A DNA stretch of 64,000 bases. Source: Aurantimonas sp. HBX-1 (GTDB lineage Bacteria > Pseudomonadota > Alphaproteobacteria > Rhizobiales > Rhizobiaceae). The notes under the pieces were generated by a model, which was not told the DNA's origin, searched no databases, and worked only from the letters and a program-made list of their open reading frames with translations. This document shows, one piece after another, positions 1 through 8,000 of this stretch. Every line of letters starts with the position of its first letter. Within the stretch, counting starts at the first letter, position 1. The translations under genes were made by a program, and so were the position numbers. Location of the stretch: the NCBI RefSeq assembly GCF_021391535.1, contig NZ_CP090066.1, positions 3,795,501 through 3,859,500 of the forward strand. The letters run 5' to 3'.

Positions 1-677
1 TAGGCGAGAACGGTGACCGCCTCGCCGGCGCGCCGCACGATTCCCTGGCCGAGCGGCACGACGTAGCGGCCCTCCGGCACCTCGCCCAGCGCGTGCTTCG
101 ACCACGGCGTCACCGGCCGGTCGTGATGGCCGTCGAAGGGTCCGTTATAGAGGCGCTTCGGCTCCAGGAAGATCACCGGATCGTTGTCCTCGATCGCGGC
201 GATCAGCAGGCCCTTGGCGTCGTAGGGATTGGAGGGCACGACGGTCTTCAGCCCGGCGACATGGGCAAACAGCGCTTCCGGCGACTGGGAATGGGTCTGG
301 CCGCCGAAGATGCCGCCGCCGGTCGGCATGCGCACCACCAGCGGGGCGGTGAAGTCGGCGGCGGAGCGGTAGCGCAGGCGCGCGGCCTCCGAGACGATCT
401 GGTCGTAGGCGGGGTAGACGTAGTCGGCGAACTGCATCTCGACCACCGGCCGCAGGCCGTAGGCGGCCATGCCGATGGCGGTGCCGACGATGCCGCTCTC
501 GTTGATCGGCGCGTCGAAGCAGCGGTTGCGGCCGAAGCGCTCCTGTAGGCCGGCGGTGCAACGGAACACGCCGCCGAAATAGCCGACGTCCTCGCCATAG
601 ACGACGACGTTGGGGTCGGCCTCCATCGCCACCGCATGGGCATCCCGGATCGCCTCGATCATCGTCATGCGCGGCAT
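1..677 (-). CDS. bkdA2: Branched-chain 2-oxoacid dehydrogenase E1 subunit beta (partial)
   Basis: This is the beta half of the thiamine-diphosphate-dependent E1 decarboxylase that oxidises the 2-oxo acids of valine, leucine and isoleucine. About 225 N-terminal codons are present and the 3' end lies outside the window. Readable hallmarks are an acidic VYGEDVG stretch near residues 25-31, the Gly-rich GGVFRCT segment, and NESGIVGTA, all typical of E1-beta transketolase-like folds. The start is the ATG at 677, directly followed by PRMTMIEAIRDA; a 16-codon ORF starting at 730 in another frame is ignored. It lies 57 bp downstream of the E1 alpha gene on the same strand, as expected for the heterotetramer. 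Pyruvate dehydrogenase E1 beta is the alternative, but the partner subunit has the long N-terminus typical of the branched-chain type. Confidence 0.9.
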   Translation of the reverse strand, partial: MPRMTMIEAIRDAHAVAMEADPNVVVYGEDVGYFGGVFRCTAGLQERFGRNRCFDAPINESGIVGTAIGMAAYGLRPVVEMQFADYVYPAYDQIVSEAARLRYRSAADFTAPLVVRMPTGGGIFGGQTHSQSPEALFAHVAGLKTVVPSNPYDAKGLLIAAIEDNDPVIFLEPKRLYNGPFDGHHDRPVTPWSKHALGEVPEGRYVVPLGQGIVRRAGEAVTVLA

Positions 678-734
678 GGCGTCAGTGCCCTCTGCCGCGT
701 GACCGGGCGACGCCGGCGGGGATCGTTGCCATCG

Positions 735-1967
735 TCAGTACCCCGCCTGCTGGCGCTGGCGCCGCAGATGCGGCGGCATGGTCTCGTAGACGTCTTCGAA
801 CATGTCGCGCACCGAGGGCTTGGGGCCGGTGTGCAGCGTGCCGTGGGTTTCCGCCTCGCGCTGCGCTGCCAGTACCTCGGCGTCGATCTCGGCCTCGGCC
901 TGGACATGGCGCTCCTCGCTCCAGGCGCCGGCGAGGATGAGGTGGTTCTTGAGCCGCTTGACCGGGTCGCCGAGCGGCCAGGCGTCGGATTCCTCCTTCG
1001 GGCGGTAGGCGGAGGGGTCGTCCGAGGTCGAATGCGCCGCGGCGCGGTAGGTGACCCACTCGATCAGCGTCGGGCCGAGATTGCGGCGGGCCCGCTCCAC
1101 CGCCCATTGCGCCGCGGCGTGGACGGCGAGGTAGTCGTTGCCGTCGACCCGCAGCGAGGGAATGCCGAAGCCGAGCCCGCGCGCCGCGAAGGTGCCGGAT
1201 CCGCCGCGCGCGATGCCCTGGAAGGTGGAGATCGCCCACTGGTTGTTGACGATGTTGAGGACCACGGGCGCCTTGTAGGTCGAGGCGAAGACCAGGGCGG
1301 AGTGGAAGTCGCTCTCGGCCGTCGAGCCGTCGCCGATCCAGGCGGCGGCGATCTTCGTGTCGCCCTTGATCGCCGAGGCCATGGCCCAGCCGACGGCCTG
1401 CACGAACTGCGTCGCCAGATTGCCCGATATCGAGAAGAAGCCGTGTTCCTTCGAGGAGTACATGATCGGCAGCTGCCGGCCCTTCAGCGGGTCGCGGCGG
1501 TTGGAATAGATCTGGCACATCATGTCGACCAGCGGGTAGTCGTCGGCGATCAGCAGCCCCTGCTGGCGGTAGGTCGGGAAGTTCATGTCGCCCGGCGCCA
1601 GCACCTTGCGGAAGGCGCAGGCGATCGCCTCCTCGCCGAGGCACTGCATGTAGAACGAGGTCTTGCCCTGGCGCTGGGCCATCAGCATGCGCCGGTCGAA
1701 GGCGCGCACCCGCATCATCGTCTTCAGGCCGGCTAGGACCGCCTCGTCGTCGAGCGTGCCGGCCCATTCGCCCACCGCCTCGCCGGCGCGGTTGAGGACG
1801 CGAATGATCGAATAGGCGAGGTCGCGGATCTCGGCGGGGTCGACGTCGACCGGCGGGCGCCGCACTGACCCGGCCTTCGGGATGTTGACGCCCGAAAAAT
1901 CCGGCCGACCGCCGGGCCGGACCTCCGGCTCGGGTACGTGCAGGCTGAGGGGATGGGTGTCTGCCAT
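735..1967 (-). CDS. bkdA1: Branched-chain 2-oxoacid dehydrogenase E1 subunit alpha
   Basis: This 410-residue protein is the alpha subunit of the E1 component of the branched-chain 2-oxoacid dehydrogenase complex. The ThDP/Mg-binding motif is visible as IGDGS (GDG at residues 212-214) closed by NN at 241-242. The roughly 60-residue N-terminal extension (PDFSGVNIPKAG) is characteristic of bacterial BCKDH alpha rather than pyruvate dehydrogenase. The ATG at 1967 is preceded by a strong GGGAGGA ribosome site; longer upstream reading in this frame has no support. E1 beta follows immediately. Lipoyl transferase (E2) and E3 would be expected beyond the window's left edge. Confidence 0.95.
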   Translation of the reverse strand: MADTHPLSLHVPEPEVRPGGRPDFSGVNIPKAGSVRRPPVDVDPAEIRDLAYSIIRVLNRAGEAVGEWAGTLDDEAVLAGLKTMMRVRAFDRRMLMAQRQGKTSFYMQCLGEEAIACAFRKVLAPGDMNFPTYRQQGLLIADDYPLVDMMCQIYSNRRDPLKGRQLPIMYSSKEHGFFSISGNLATQFVQAVGWAMASAIKGDTKIAAAWIGDGSTAESDFHSALVFASTYKAPVVLNIVNNQWAISTFQGIARGGSGTFAARGLGFGIPSLRVDGNDYLAVHAAAQWAVERARRNLGPTLIEWVTYRAAAHSTSDDPSAYRPKEESDAWPLGDPVKRLKNHLILAGAWSEERHVQAEAEIDAEVLAAQREAETHGTLHTGPKPSVRDMFEDVYETMPPHLRRQRQQAGY

Positions 1968-2038
1968 GTCCGTCCTCCCGCGCCGGCGGGACGGCGCAGG
2001 AGAGCATCTAATCCCGACGCGGCGGGAGGGAAGCCTTG

Positions 2039-2197
2039 CTATTCCGGCCGGATCAGCACGACGACGCCGAACACGAAGAGCCCGACCAGGGCGATCTTCC
2101 AGAAGTCGCCGCGCCGGCGCAGCCCCGGCAGCCCGAGCGGGCGGACGAGATGGACCGCCATCAGGATGATGAAGAGGACCGAGAAGAGCTTGTTCAT
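2039..2197 (-). CDS. Small inner-membrane protein, 52 residues, unknown function
   Basis: The ORF starts at ATG 2197 and encodes MNKLFSVLFIILMAVHLVRP, a short GLPGLRRRGDFWKIA loop and a second hydrophobic stretch ending LIRPE. Two predicted membrane segments (about residues 4-18 and 33-49) flank a positively charged loop. It sits between bkdA1 and the anti-sigma gene on the same strand. The codon third positions are GC-rich like the neighbours. I recognise no named domain. The coherent hydrophobic pattern and the space it fills argue that it is a real small gene. Confidence 0.65.
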   Translation of the reverse strand: MNKLFSVLFIILMAVHLVRPLGLPGLRRRGDFWKIALVGLFVFGVVVLIRPE

Positions 2198-2257
2198 CGC
2201 CAAGGGGCGTAGACGATCGACGGGGCTTGCGCCAGCGCCGCCGGCCGGCCGGCCGCG

Positions 2258-2986
2258 TCAGATCGAGTGCAGCGCCCCCGATGCCACCACCGGGCCGGTG
2301 GGCAGGCCGGTGGGCGAGCCGCCCTCCGGCTCCATCGAGACCGCCAGCGCGGCGTCGGGCATGGCGAGCCCGTTGCCGTCGAGGGCGACGTGCAGCGGCC
2401 GCGCCATGTCGATCAGGCCGAGTGATTTCGGCGCGGCGCCGCCCGGCGGCACCAGCCAGAGTTCCGGCACCCGGCCGGGCTCCTCGGCATGGACGATCGG
2501 GATCAGCGTCGCCATCGAGGTCGCCGTGTCGATGACGACGGTGACCAGCGGCGTGCCGTCCTCGGAGGACAGGGTCGCGGTCATCATGCCGTCGGCGGGC
2601 GGGGCGAGGTCGCGGCCGGCAACCAGGACCAGGGCGGCGAGGCTGGCGACGGCGAGCCCCATGCCGGCAAGGCCCAGCCACTGCCAGATCGCGGCGACGC
2701 GGCGGCCCTTCGGACGCTCCGCGACAGCAGGCTCCGCCGGGCGGCGGGTCATCCGTCCGAGGTCCGCCTCGATGCGCGGCCACAGGTCCTGCGGCGGCAC
2801 GACCGGCTCGACGGCCTCGGCCATCGGCCCCAGCAGCGCGGTCCATTCGGCGAGCACGGCCGCGAAGGCGGGATCGCGCAGGGCACGGCGCTCGACCGAG
2901 CGGCGCTCGCCGCCACTCAGCATGCCGAGCACGTACTCGGCAGCCAGATGCGCATCCTCCCGTCCGTGATCGACCGCGTCGCTCAT
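2258..2986 (-). CDS. RskA-like anti-sigma factor
   Basis: This 242-residue protein has a cytoplasmic N-terminal region (AAEYVLGMLSGGERRSVERR, residues 15-34) that matches the zinc-free anti-sigma domain of RskA-type regulators. One transmembrane helix follows (WLGLAGMGLAVASLAALVLVAG, about residues 105-126), then an extracytoplasmic RskA domain containing the usual ELWLVPPGGAAPKSLG segment. It presumably sequesters the adjacent ECF sigma factor at the membrane. The start is placed at ATG 2986, which overlaps the sigma stop codon as ATGA and implies translational coupling. A GTG 12 bases upstream is the alternative. Confidence 0.9.
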   Translation of the reverse strand: MSDAVDHGREDAHLAAEYVLGMLSGGERRSVERRALRDPAFAAVLAEWTALLGPMAEAVEPVVPPQDLWPRIEADLGRMTRRPAEPAVAERPKGRRVAAIWQWLGLAGMGLAVASLAALVLVAGRDLAPPADGMMTATLSSEDGTPLVTVVIDTATSMATLIPIVHAEEPGRVPELWLVPPGGAAPKSLGLIDMARPLHVALDGNGLAMPDAALAVSMEPEGGSPTGLPTGPVVASGALHSI

Positions 2987-3549
2987 GACGACAGGCACTC
3001 CTTCAATCGCAACAATCCGCGCCGGATCAGGCTCTTCATCGTGCCGAGCGGCATGCCCGCCCGCGCCGCCAGCTCGTCATAGGTATGGCCGCCGAAGAAG
3101 GCCGTGACGATCGCGCCGCGCGTGCGCCCGTCGAGCCCGTCGAGGCATTCGGCCAGCCGGCGGGCCTCGTCCGAACGGTGCAGCAGGGACAGCGCGTCGG
3201 GAGACGCGTCGGCGATGTCCACAGCCTCGTCCACCGGCCGGTCCTGGAGGCGCGGGCCGATCTGGCGGCGGCGGTCGATGGCGCGGTTGCGCGCGATCGT
3301 CGCCAGCCAGGTAATCGGGCTCGCCCGCTCCGGGTCGAAACTGTCGGCGCGGTTCCACACCGTCAGGTAGACGTCCTGCAGCACATCCTCCGCCTCTTCG
3401 CGGCTGTCCAAGATACGCAGGCAGACGCCGAATAGCTTCGCCGCCGTGCGGTCGTAGACGGACCGCAGCGCCTCGCGGTCGCCGTCGGCGACGGCGCGCA
3501 GCCGCTCGACGAGGAAGGCGCGCCCCTCGTCGGGGGTCATCGAGGACAT
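2983..3549 (-). CDS. ECF-type RNA polymerase sigma factor
   Basis: The 188-residue protein has sigma region 2 (YDRTAAKLFGVCLRIL to DVYLTVWNRADSF, residues about 29-78) and region 4 (AIVTAFFGGHTYDELAARAG, about 147-166, then the MPLGTMKSLIRRGLLRLKECL helix). It lacks regions 1 and 3, as ECF factors do. It is the first gene of a sigma/anti-sigma pair whose partner overlaps its stop codon. RskA-linked factors in proteobacteria usually govern oxidative or envelope stress responses; the target promoters cannot be read here. No recognisable autoregulatory promoter was identified in the 120 bp upstream. Confidence 0.95.
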   Translation of the reverse strand: MSSMTPDEGRAFLVERLRAVADGDREALRSVYDRTAAKLFGVCLRILDSREEAEDVLQDVYLTVWNRADSFDPERASPITWLATIARNRAIDRRRQIGPRLQDRPVDEAVDIADASPDALSLLHRSDEARRLAECLDGLDGRTRGAIVTAFFGGHTYDELAARAGMPLGTMKSLIRRGLLRLKECLSS

Positions 3550-3669
3550 GCAGCCCGCATCGGGGTGGTTTCGCCGTTCATCGGGGCAGCCGAACAGGCT
3601 CGCGGGCGGAAAGTCAACGCCCCGGCCGTCCGCGCGCGTCGCCCGACCGGCACGCCGAGCCTTTGCTCA

Positions 3670-5133
3670 TCAGTACGGCGCCTCGCTGGTGCCCATCTCG
3701 ACATAGACCGACTTGACCTGGCTGTAATGCGCCAGCGCCTCGCGGCCGTTCTCGCGGCCGATGCCGGAGCGCTTGACGCCGCCGAAGGGCATCTCGACCG
3801 GGGTGAGGTTGTAGGCGTTGATCCAGCAGGTGCCGGCCTGCAGCTTTGCCACCACGCGGTGGCCGCGCTGGAGGTCGCGCGTGTAGACGCCGGCGGCGAG
3901 GCCGAACTCGCTGGCATTGGCCCGGGCGATCGCCTCGGCCTCGTCGTCGAAATCGAGGACGCACATCACCGGGCCGAAGATCTCCTCGCCGGCGATGCGC
4001 ATCCCGTCGGTGACGTCGGTGAACACCGTCGGCTCGACGAACCAGCCCTCGGCGAAGCCCTCGACCGTGGCGGCGCCGCCGCCGCAGGCGGCCGTCGCGC
4101 CCTCGCCGCGGCCGATGTCGAGATAGGACAGCACCTTGTCGTACTGCGCCTTCGAGACCAGCGGGCCGAGATCGGTGGTCAGCTTCATCGGGTCGCCCAG
4201 GGCGATGGCGCGGGTGCGCTCCACCAGCCTCTCCACGAAGGCGGCGCGCACCGAGCGCTCGACGAAGACCCGCGTGCCGTTCGAGCAGATCTGGCCGGTG
4301 GAGTAGAAATTGCCGAGGATCGCGCCGGAGACGGCCGCGTCGAGATCGGCGTCGGCGAAGACGAGGATCGGCGACTTGCCGCCGAGTTCCAGCGTCACGT
4401 GCTTGGTGGTGGCGGAGGCGGCCTGCATGACTCGGGCGCCGGTCGGCACCGAGCCGGTGACCGAGACCTTGGCGATCCGCGGATGGGAGGCGAGCGCCGC
4501 GCCGACCGGCCCCAGGCCCTGGACGACGTTGAAGACGCCGGCGGGAAGCCCGGCCTCCGAGAGGATCTCGGCGAGCTTCAGCGCGGTGAGCGGCGTCGTC
4601 TCCGACGGCTTGAAGATCATCGCATTGCCGCAGGCGAGCGCCGGGGCGGCCTTCCAGGAGGCGATCTGGATCGGATAGTTCCAGGCGCCGATGCCGGCGC
4701 AGACCCCCAGCGGCTCGTGCCGCGTATAGGCGAAGGAGCCGCCGAGATCGATGTAGTCGCCGCGCAGGTCGGCGGCGAGCGCGCCGAAATATTCCAGCGC
4801 GTCGGCGCCCGAAGCGGCATCGGCCACCAGCGTCTCGGCGAGTGCCTTGCCGGTGTCGAGCGTCTCGAGCTCGGCCAGCGCCTGGTTGCGGTCGCGCATG
4901 ATGGCGGCGGCGCGGCGCAGGATGCGGCCGCGCTCGGCGCCGGTCATCGCCGCCCACACCGCCTGGCCGCGCTCGGCGGCCGCCACCGCCTGCTCGATCA
5001 GCGCCGGCGTCGCCGCGTGCAGCCGGGCGATGGTCTCGCCGGTCGCCGGATAGACGCTGTCGAAGCGCTCGCCGGATCCGTCCTCGACATAGAGGCCGTC
5101 GACATAGTGGGAGGCCGGGGGCTGGGCGCGCAT
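3670..5133 (-). CDS. betB: Betaine-aldehyde dehydrogenase
   Basis: The 487-residue aldehyde dehydrogenase oxidises betaine aldehyde to the osmoprotectant glycine betaine with NAD(P). Catalytic Glu249 (VTLELGGKSP) and Cys283 (STGQICSNGTR) are present, and GSVPTG (227-232) is the nucleotide turn. The C-terminal block TCWINAYNLTPVEMPFGGVK followed by RSGIGRENG is diagnostic of BetB rather than of other aldehyde dehydrogenases. The start at ATG 5133 has an AAGGA ribosome site seven bases upstream; an upstream in-frame extension to 5181 looks non-coding. No choline dehydrogenase or betI lies next to it, so it is separated from the usual bet operon. Confidence 0.92.
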   Translation of the reverse strand: MRAQPPASHYVDGLYVEDGSGERFDSVYPATGETIARLHAATPALIEQAVAAAERGQAVWAAMTGAERGRILRRAAAIMRDRNQALAELETLDTGKALAETLVADAASGADALEYFGALAADLRGDYIDLGGSFAYTRHEPLGVCAGIGAWNYPIQIASWKAAPALACGNAMIFKPSETTPLTALKLAEILSEAGLPAGVFNVVQGLGPVGAALASHPRIAKVSVTGSVPTGARVMQAASATTKHVTLELGGKSPILVFADADLDAAVSGAILGNFYSTGQICSNGTRVFVERSVRAAFVERLVERTRAIALGDPMKLTTDLGPLVSKAQYDKVLSYLDIGRGEGATAACGGGAATVEGFAEGWFVEPTVFTDVTDGMRIAGEEIFGPVMCVLDFDDEAEAIARANASEFGLAAGVYTRDLQRGHRVVAKLQAGTCWINAYNLTPVEMPFGGVKRSGIGRENGREALAHYSQVKSVYVEMGTSEAPY

Positions 5134-5433
5134 GGGAGATCCTTCGGCAAGCATCGTGTTGCCCGGCTTTCTACGCGTCACAGGCCGGTTCGGCTACACG
5201 CCGCTCGCCGGGGAGAGCGCCGCGAACCGGGCGATATGGCGGATATTGACGCGGCGGCGAGGAACCCCCATTTCGGCGAAGGGCCGAGGGACCCTGCCGC
5301 TCGCGGGCGAAAGCCATGGTGAACTCCCTTCCCCGTCATCCGTGATGTCCCATCGAGAGGCATGCGGCCGGCCGGCAAGCGCGAGCCCCCGTAGCATCGA
5401 CGCCGCATGCGACGACCTCGAAAGGTTCAGCAG
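5134..5433. other. Intergenic region, no feature recognised
   Basis: These 300 bases separate the divergent betB and glyoxalase-related genes and must carry both promoters. Short ORFs across it have no domain and no ribosome site. I see no clear operator or repeat. Confidence 0.5.
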
Positions 5434-5868
5434 ATGACCGGCATGACTTCGACCATTCCCGCCTTCAAGGCGCAGGCGCGGCGCCTGCGTACCGGCCTTG
5501 CCGATGGCGGCCACACGCTCAGCCATGGCGCCGCCCTCGAACTGGTGGCGCGCCAGCACGGCTATCGCGACTGGAACACGCTCAGCGCGCTGGCCGGGCG
5601 CGGCCCGACCGTCGCCGACCTGACGATCGGCGCCCCCGTCGCCGGCCGCTACCTCGGCCATGACTTCACCGGCCGGCTGATCGGCCTGCAGGTGCTGCCG
5701 AAAGGCGGGCGCTACCGGGCGACGATCCAGTTCGACGAGCCCGTCGACGTGGTGGCCTTCGAGAGCTTTTCGGCGTTCCGGCGCCGCGTGACGGTGGTCG
5801 TCGACGCCTCCGGCGCGACCACGGAGAAGACCTCGAACGGCCAGCCGCATTTGGCCCTGACGCTGTAG
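5434..5868 (+). CDS. Glyoxalase-related domain protein
   Basis: The 144-residue product begins MTGMTSTIPAFKAQARRLRT and contains LSHGAALELVARQHGYRDWNTLSALAG (about residues 28-54), the signature of the small glyoxalase-related family found widely in alphaproteobacteria. The second half (residues 60-144) is a beta-rich segment with FDEPVDVVAFESFSAFRRRVTVVVD. No catalytic role is established for the family. The start at 5434 follows a GAAAGG site; ATG 5407 upstream and ATG 5443 are alternatives. It is transcribed in the same direction as the DUF427 gene downstream, after a 130 bp gap. Confidence 0.75.
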   Translation: MTGMTSTIPAFKAQARRLRTGLADGGHTLSHGAALELVARQHGYRDWNTLSALAGRGPTVADLTIGAPVAGRYLGHDFTGRLIGLQVLPKGGRYRATIQFDEPVDVVAFESFSAFRRRVTVVVDASGATTEKTSNGQPHLALTL

Positions 5869-5997
5869 ATCGCGTCGCCGACGGGGCCGGGAGCCATGCT
5901 TCCGGTCCCGCTGCGGGTCCCGGCCGGACGGCCGGGGAACCCGTTGCGGCAGCGATGCGTACCCGAGGCGAAGCCACAGCAACGATCCGAGGATGAC

Positions 5998-6360
5998 ATG
6001 ACAGCCGACCCGAGCGACACCGGCGAGCGCATCACCATCGAGCCTTACGACGGTCCGGTGGTGGTGAACTTCCACGACGCGATCATCGCCGCCACCGACC
6101 ACGCCCTGATCCTCAGGGAACGCGGCTACGACCCGGTCTTCTACATTCCGAAGGACCGGGTGGAGATGGCCTTGCTGCAGGAGACCGACCGGCACACGAC
6201 CTGCCCCTACAAGGGCGAGGCCCGGTACTGGTCGATCACCGCCGAAGGCCAGGCCGCCGCCAACGCCGTGTGGGCCTACGACACCCCGAAGGACGGCGTC
6301 GCGGCGATTGCCGGCCATGTCGCCTTCGACCGGCGGTTCGTCACCATCGACGCCGGCTGA
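5998..6360 (+). CDS. DUF427 family protein
   Basis: The 120-residue protein is a typical single-domain DUF427 member: ERITIEPYDGPVVVNFHDAIIAATDHALIL, then FYIPKDRVEMALL, then the CPYKGEARYWSI segment (about residues 66-77) and VWAYDTPKDGVAAIAGHVAFD. The fold is a small beta-barrel of unknown biochemical function. The ATG at 5998 is preceded by GAGGA. It runs convergently with the SelW-like gene, 19 bp away. Confidence 0.9.
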   Translation: MTADPSDTGERITIEPYDGPVVVNFHDAIIAATDHALILRERGYDPVFYIPKDRVEMALLQETDRHTTCPYKGEARYWSITAEGQAAANAVWAYDTPKDGVAAIAGHVAFDRRFVTIDAG

Positions 6361-6379
6361 CCGGCCCGGCGGCTGCCGG

Positions 6380-6667
6380 TTAGCGGTCGCTGTGGCCGAG
6401 ATCGCGCCCCGGATCGAGCCGGTCGCGCACCCGCTGCTTGAGGATCTTCGCCTCGGGAAAGCCGCCGTCGGCCTTGCGCTCCCAGATCGTCTCGCCGTCA
6501 TAGTGGATCTCGAACACGCCGCCGGTGCCCGGCACCAGCGCGACCTCGCCGAGATCGGGGCCGAAGGTCGAGAGCAGTTCCTGCGCCATCCAGGCGGCGC
6601 GCAGCAGCCACTGGCACTGGGTGCAGTAGGTGATGGCGATCCGCGGCCGCGGGGGCATCTGCGTCAT
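6380..6667 (-). CDS. SelT/SelW/SelH-family thioredoxin-like protein
   Basis: This 95-residue Rdx-type protein has the redox motif Cys-Thr-Gln-Cys at residues 15-18 within ITYCTQCQWLLRAAWMAQEL, and the family's later GTGGVFEIHYDGETIWERK segment. It is the cysteine version of eukaryotic selenoprotein W and is thought to act in thiol redox chemistry. The ATG at 6667 follows GAGGAG at good spacing. It is divergent from the potassium channel gene, whose start lies 84 bp away. Confidence 0.9.
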   Translation of the reverse strand: MTQMPPRPRIAITYCTQCQWLLRAAWMAQELLSTFGPDLGEVALVPGTGGVFEIHYDGETIWERKADGGFPEAKILKQRVRDRLDPGRDLGHSDR

Positions 6668-6751
6668 TTCTGTACTCCTCGTGCTTCCTGCGCTAGGACC
6701 CCGACGATCCGGGCACGCGCTTCAGCGTCCCGCTTCGCACCATCGGCCGTC

Positions 6752-7573
6752 ATGCAGCGATCCCTCCGCCCCCATCCCGGCACGCACCGACGCCGACTGC
6801 GCACGCGCGTCGCGCGCGCCCGCGTCCACCTGCGCCGGCTCTACCACGGGCATCGGCCGAACGCGCTGCGATTCCAGGTGGCGGTGCTGATCGTCGACCT
6901 GGTGATCATCGCGTTCTTCATCGCCAGTCCGGTGCTGCGCGAGATGCCGACGTTCCTGGTCATCGACTACTCGGTGGCGGCGATCCTCGGACTCGACATC
7001 GCCGCCCGCTGCTTCGCCGCCCGCGAGCCGCTGCGCTGGCTCCGGCAGCCCTTCGTGCTGCTCGACCTGGTGATCCTGGCGACGCTGCTGTTTCCGAACG
7101 AGCTGGTCAATTTCGGCTTCCTGCGGATCGTCCGCCTGTGGTCGATCTCGCAGAGCGGCGCCCTCTGGCGGCCGCTGCGCCGGTGGGGCCATCCGGAATG
7201 GGAGACGCCGGGGCGGGCCATCGTCAATCTGATGACCTTCCTGTTCCTCGCCACCGGCTTCATCTACACGACCTTCTTCCGCTACGGCTCGGGCCTGGAA
7301 GGCTATATCGACGCCTTCTACTTCACCGTCGCCTCGGTGACGACGACCGGCTACGGCGACATCACCCTGCCGGGGACCTGGGGCAAGCTGACCTCGATCG
7401 TCATCATGATCATCGGCATCTCGCTGTTCGTGCGCCTCGCCCAGGCAGTGTTCCGGCCGTACAAGGTGATGTTCCCCTGCCCCGATTGCGGCCTGCAGCG
7501 CCACGACGTCGACGCCGTCCACTGCAAGGCCTGCGGGCACATGCTGAAGATCCGCGACGACGGCGTCCACTGA
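6752..7573 (+). CDS. Voltage-gated-like potassium channel with C-terminal zinc ribbon
   Basis: The 273-residue protein has an Arg-rich N-terminus and about five to six hydrophobic segments (roughly residues 41-60, 67-87, 101-118, 157-175, 212-235). The potassium selectivity filter TTTGYGD is at 197-203, preceded by the pore helix DAFYFTVASV. The C-terminal tail carries two CxxC pairs (Cys243/246 and Cys258/261), which read as a small zinc ribbon after the last helix. The start is ATG 6752. It ends 43 bp before arsR and runs in the same direction, but the ars operator between them suggests separate control. Confidence 0.88.
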   Translation: MQRSLRPHPGTHRRRLRTRVARARVHLRRLYHGHRPNALRFQVAVLIVDLVIIAFFIASPVLREMPTFLVIDYSVAAILGLDIAARCFAAREPLRWLRQPFVLLDLVILATLLFPNELVNFGFLRIVRLWSISQSGALWRPLRRWGHPEWETPGRAIVNLMTFLFLATGFIYTTFFRYGSGLEGYIDAFYFTVASVTTTGYGDITLPGTWGKLTSIVIMIIGISLFVRLAQAVFRPYKVMFPCPDCGLQRHDVDAVHCKACGHMLKIRDDGVH

Positions 7574-7582
7574 CGCAGCGTC

Positions 7583-7595
7583 TTGCATTCTGCAA
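7583..7595. promoter_or_regulatory. Candidate ArsR operator
   Basis: The sequence is a perfect palindrome with arms TTGCA and TGCAA around a TTC centre. It lies 21 bp upstream of the arsR start codon, and a partial TTGCA repeat occurs at 7610-7614. ArsR-family repressors bind such short palindromes at their own promoters and release them on binding As(III). The assignment is by position and symmetry. Confidence 0.6.
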
Positions 7596-7616
7596 AAATC
7601 CTTGTAGGGTTGCAGG

Positions 7617-8000
7617 ATGATCGAAGACAACGCCGTCGTCACCCTGGCCGCGCTCGCCCACGCCGACCGCCTCGACGCCTTCCGGATGCTGGTCAAGGCC
7701 GGGCCGAACGGCGTGCCGTCCGGCGAGATCGCCACGCGGCTCGCCATCGCGCCGACCCGCATGAGCTTCCACCTCAGCACGCTCGAACGCTCCGGCCTCG
7801 TGCGGTCGTGGCGCGAGGGACGCCGTATCCGCTACGCCGCGCATTTCGAGGCGATGCGCGGGCTGCTGGCGTTCCTCGCCGAGGATTGCTGCGAGGGCCA
7901 CCCGGAAATCTGCGGCATCGCGGCCGATCCGTGCGGCTGCGAGGACGGCGGGTCCGGCGAAAGATCACTTGACGTCCAGGCGGCGGAGGAGACCCGATGA
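7617..8000 (+). CDS. arsR: ArsR-family arsenic-responsive repressor
   Basis: The 127-residue regulator has a winged helix-turn-helix: ALAHADRLDAFRML, then GEIATRLAIAPTRMSFHLSTL (about residues 36-56), and the wing LVRSWREGRRIRY. It lacks the Cys-Val-Cys metal site of the R773 type. Instead there is a C-terminal cluster, Cys91-Cys92, Cys99, Cys106 and Cys108 (DCCEGHPEIC, PCGC), which is a plausible As(III)-binding site as in other proteobacterial ArsRs. It heads the five-gene ars operon and overlaps arsC by ATGA. Confidence 0.92.
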   Translation: MIEDNAVVTLAALAHADRLDAFRMLVKAGPNGVPSGEIATRLAIAPTRMSFHLSTLERSGLVRSWREGRRIRYAAHFEAMRGLLAFLAEDCCEGHPEICGIAADPCGCEDGGSGERSLDVQAAEETR

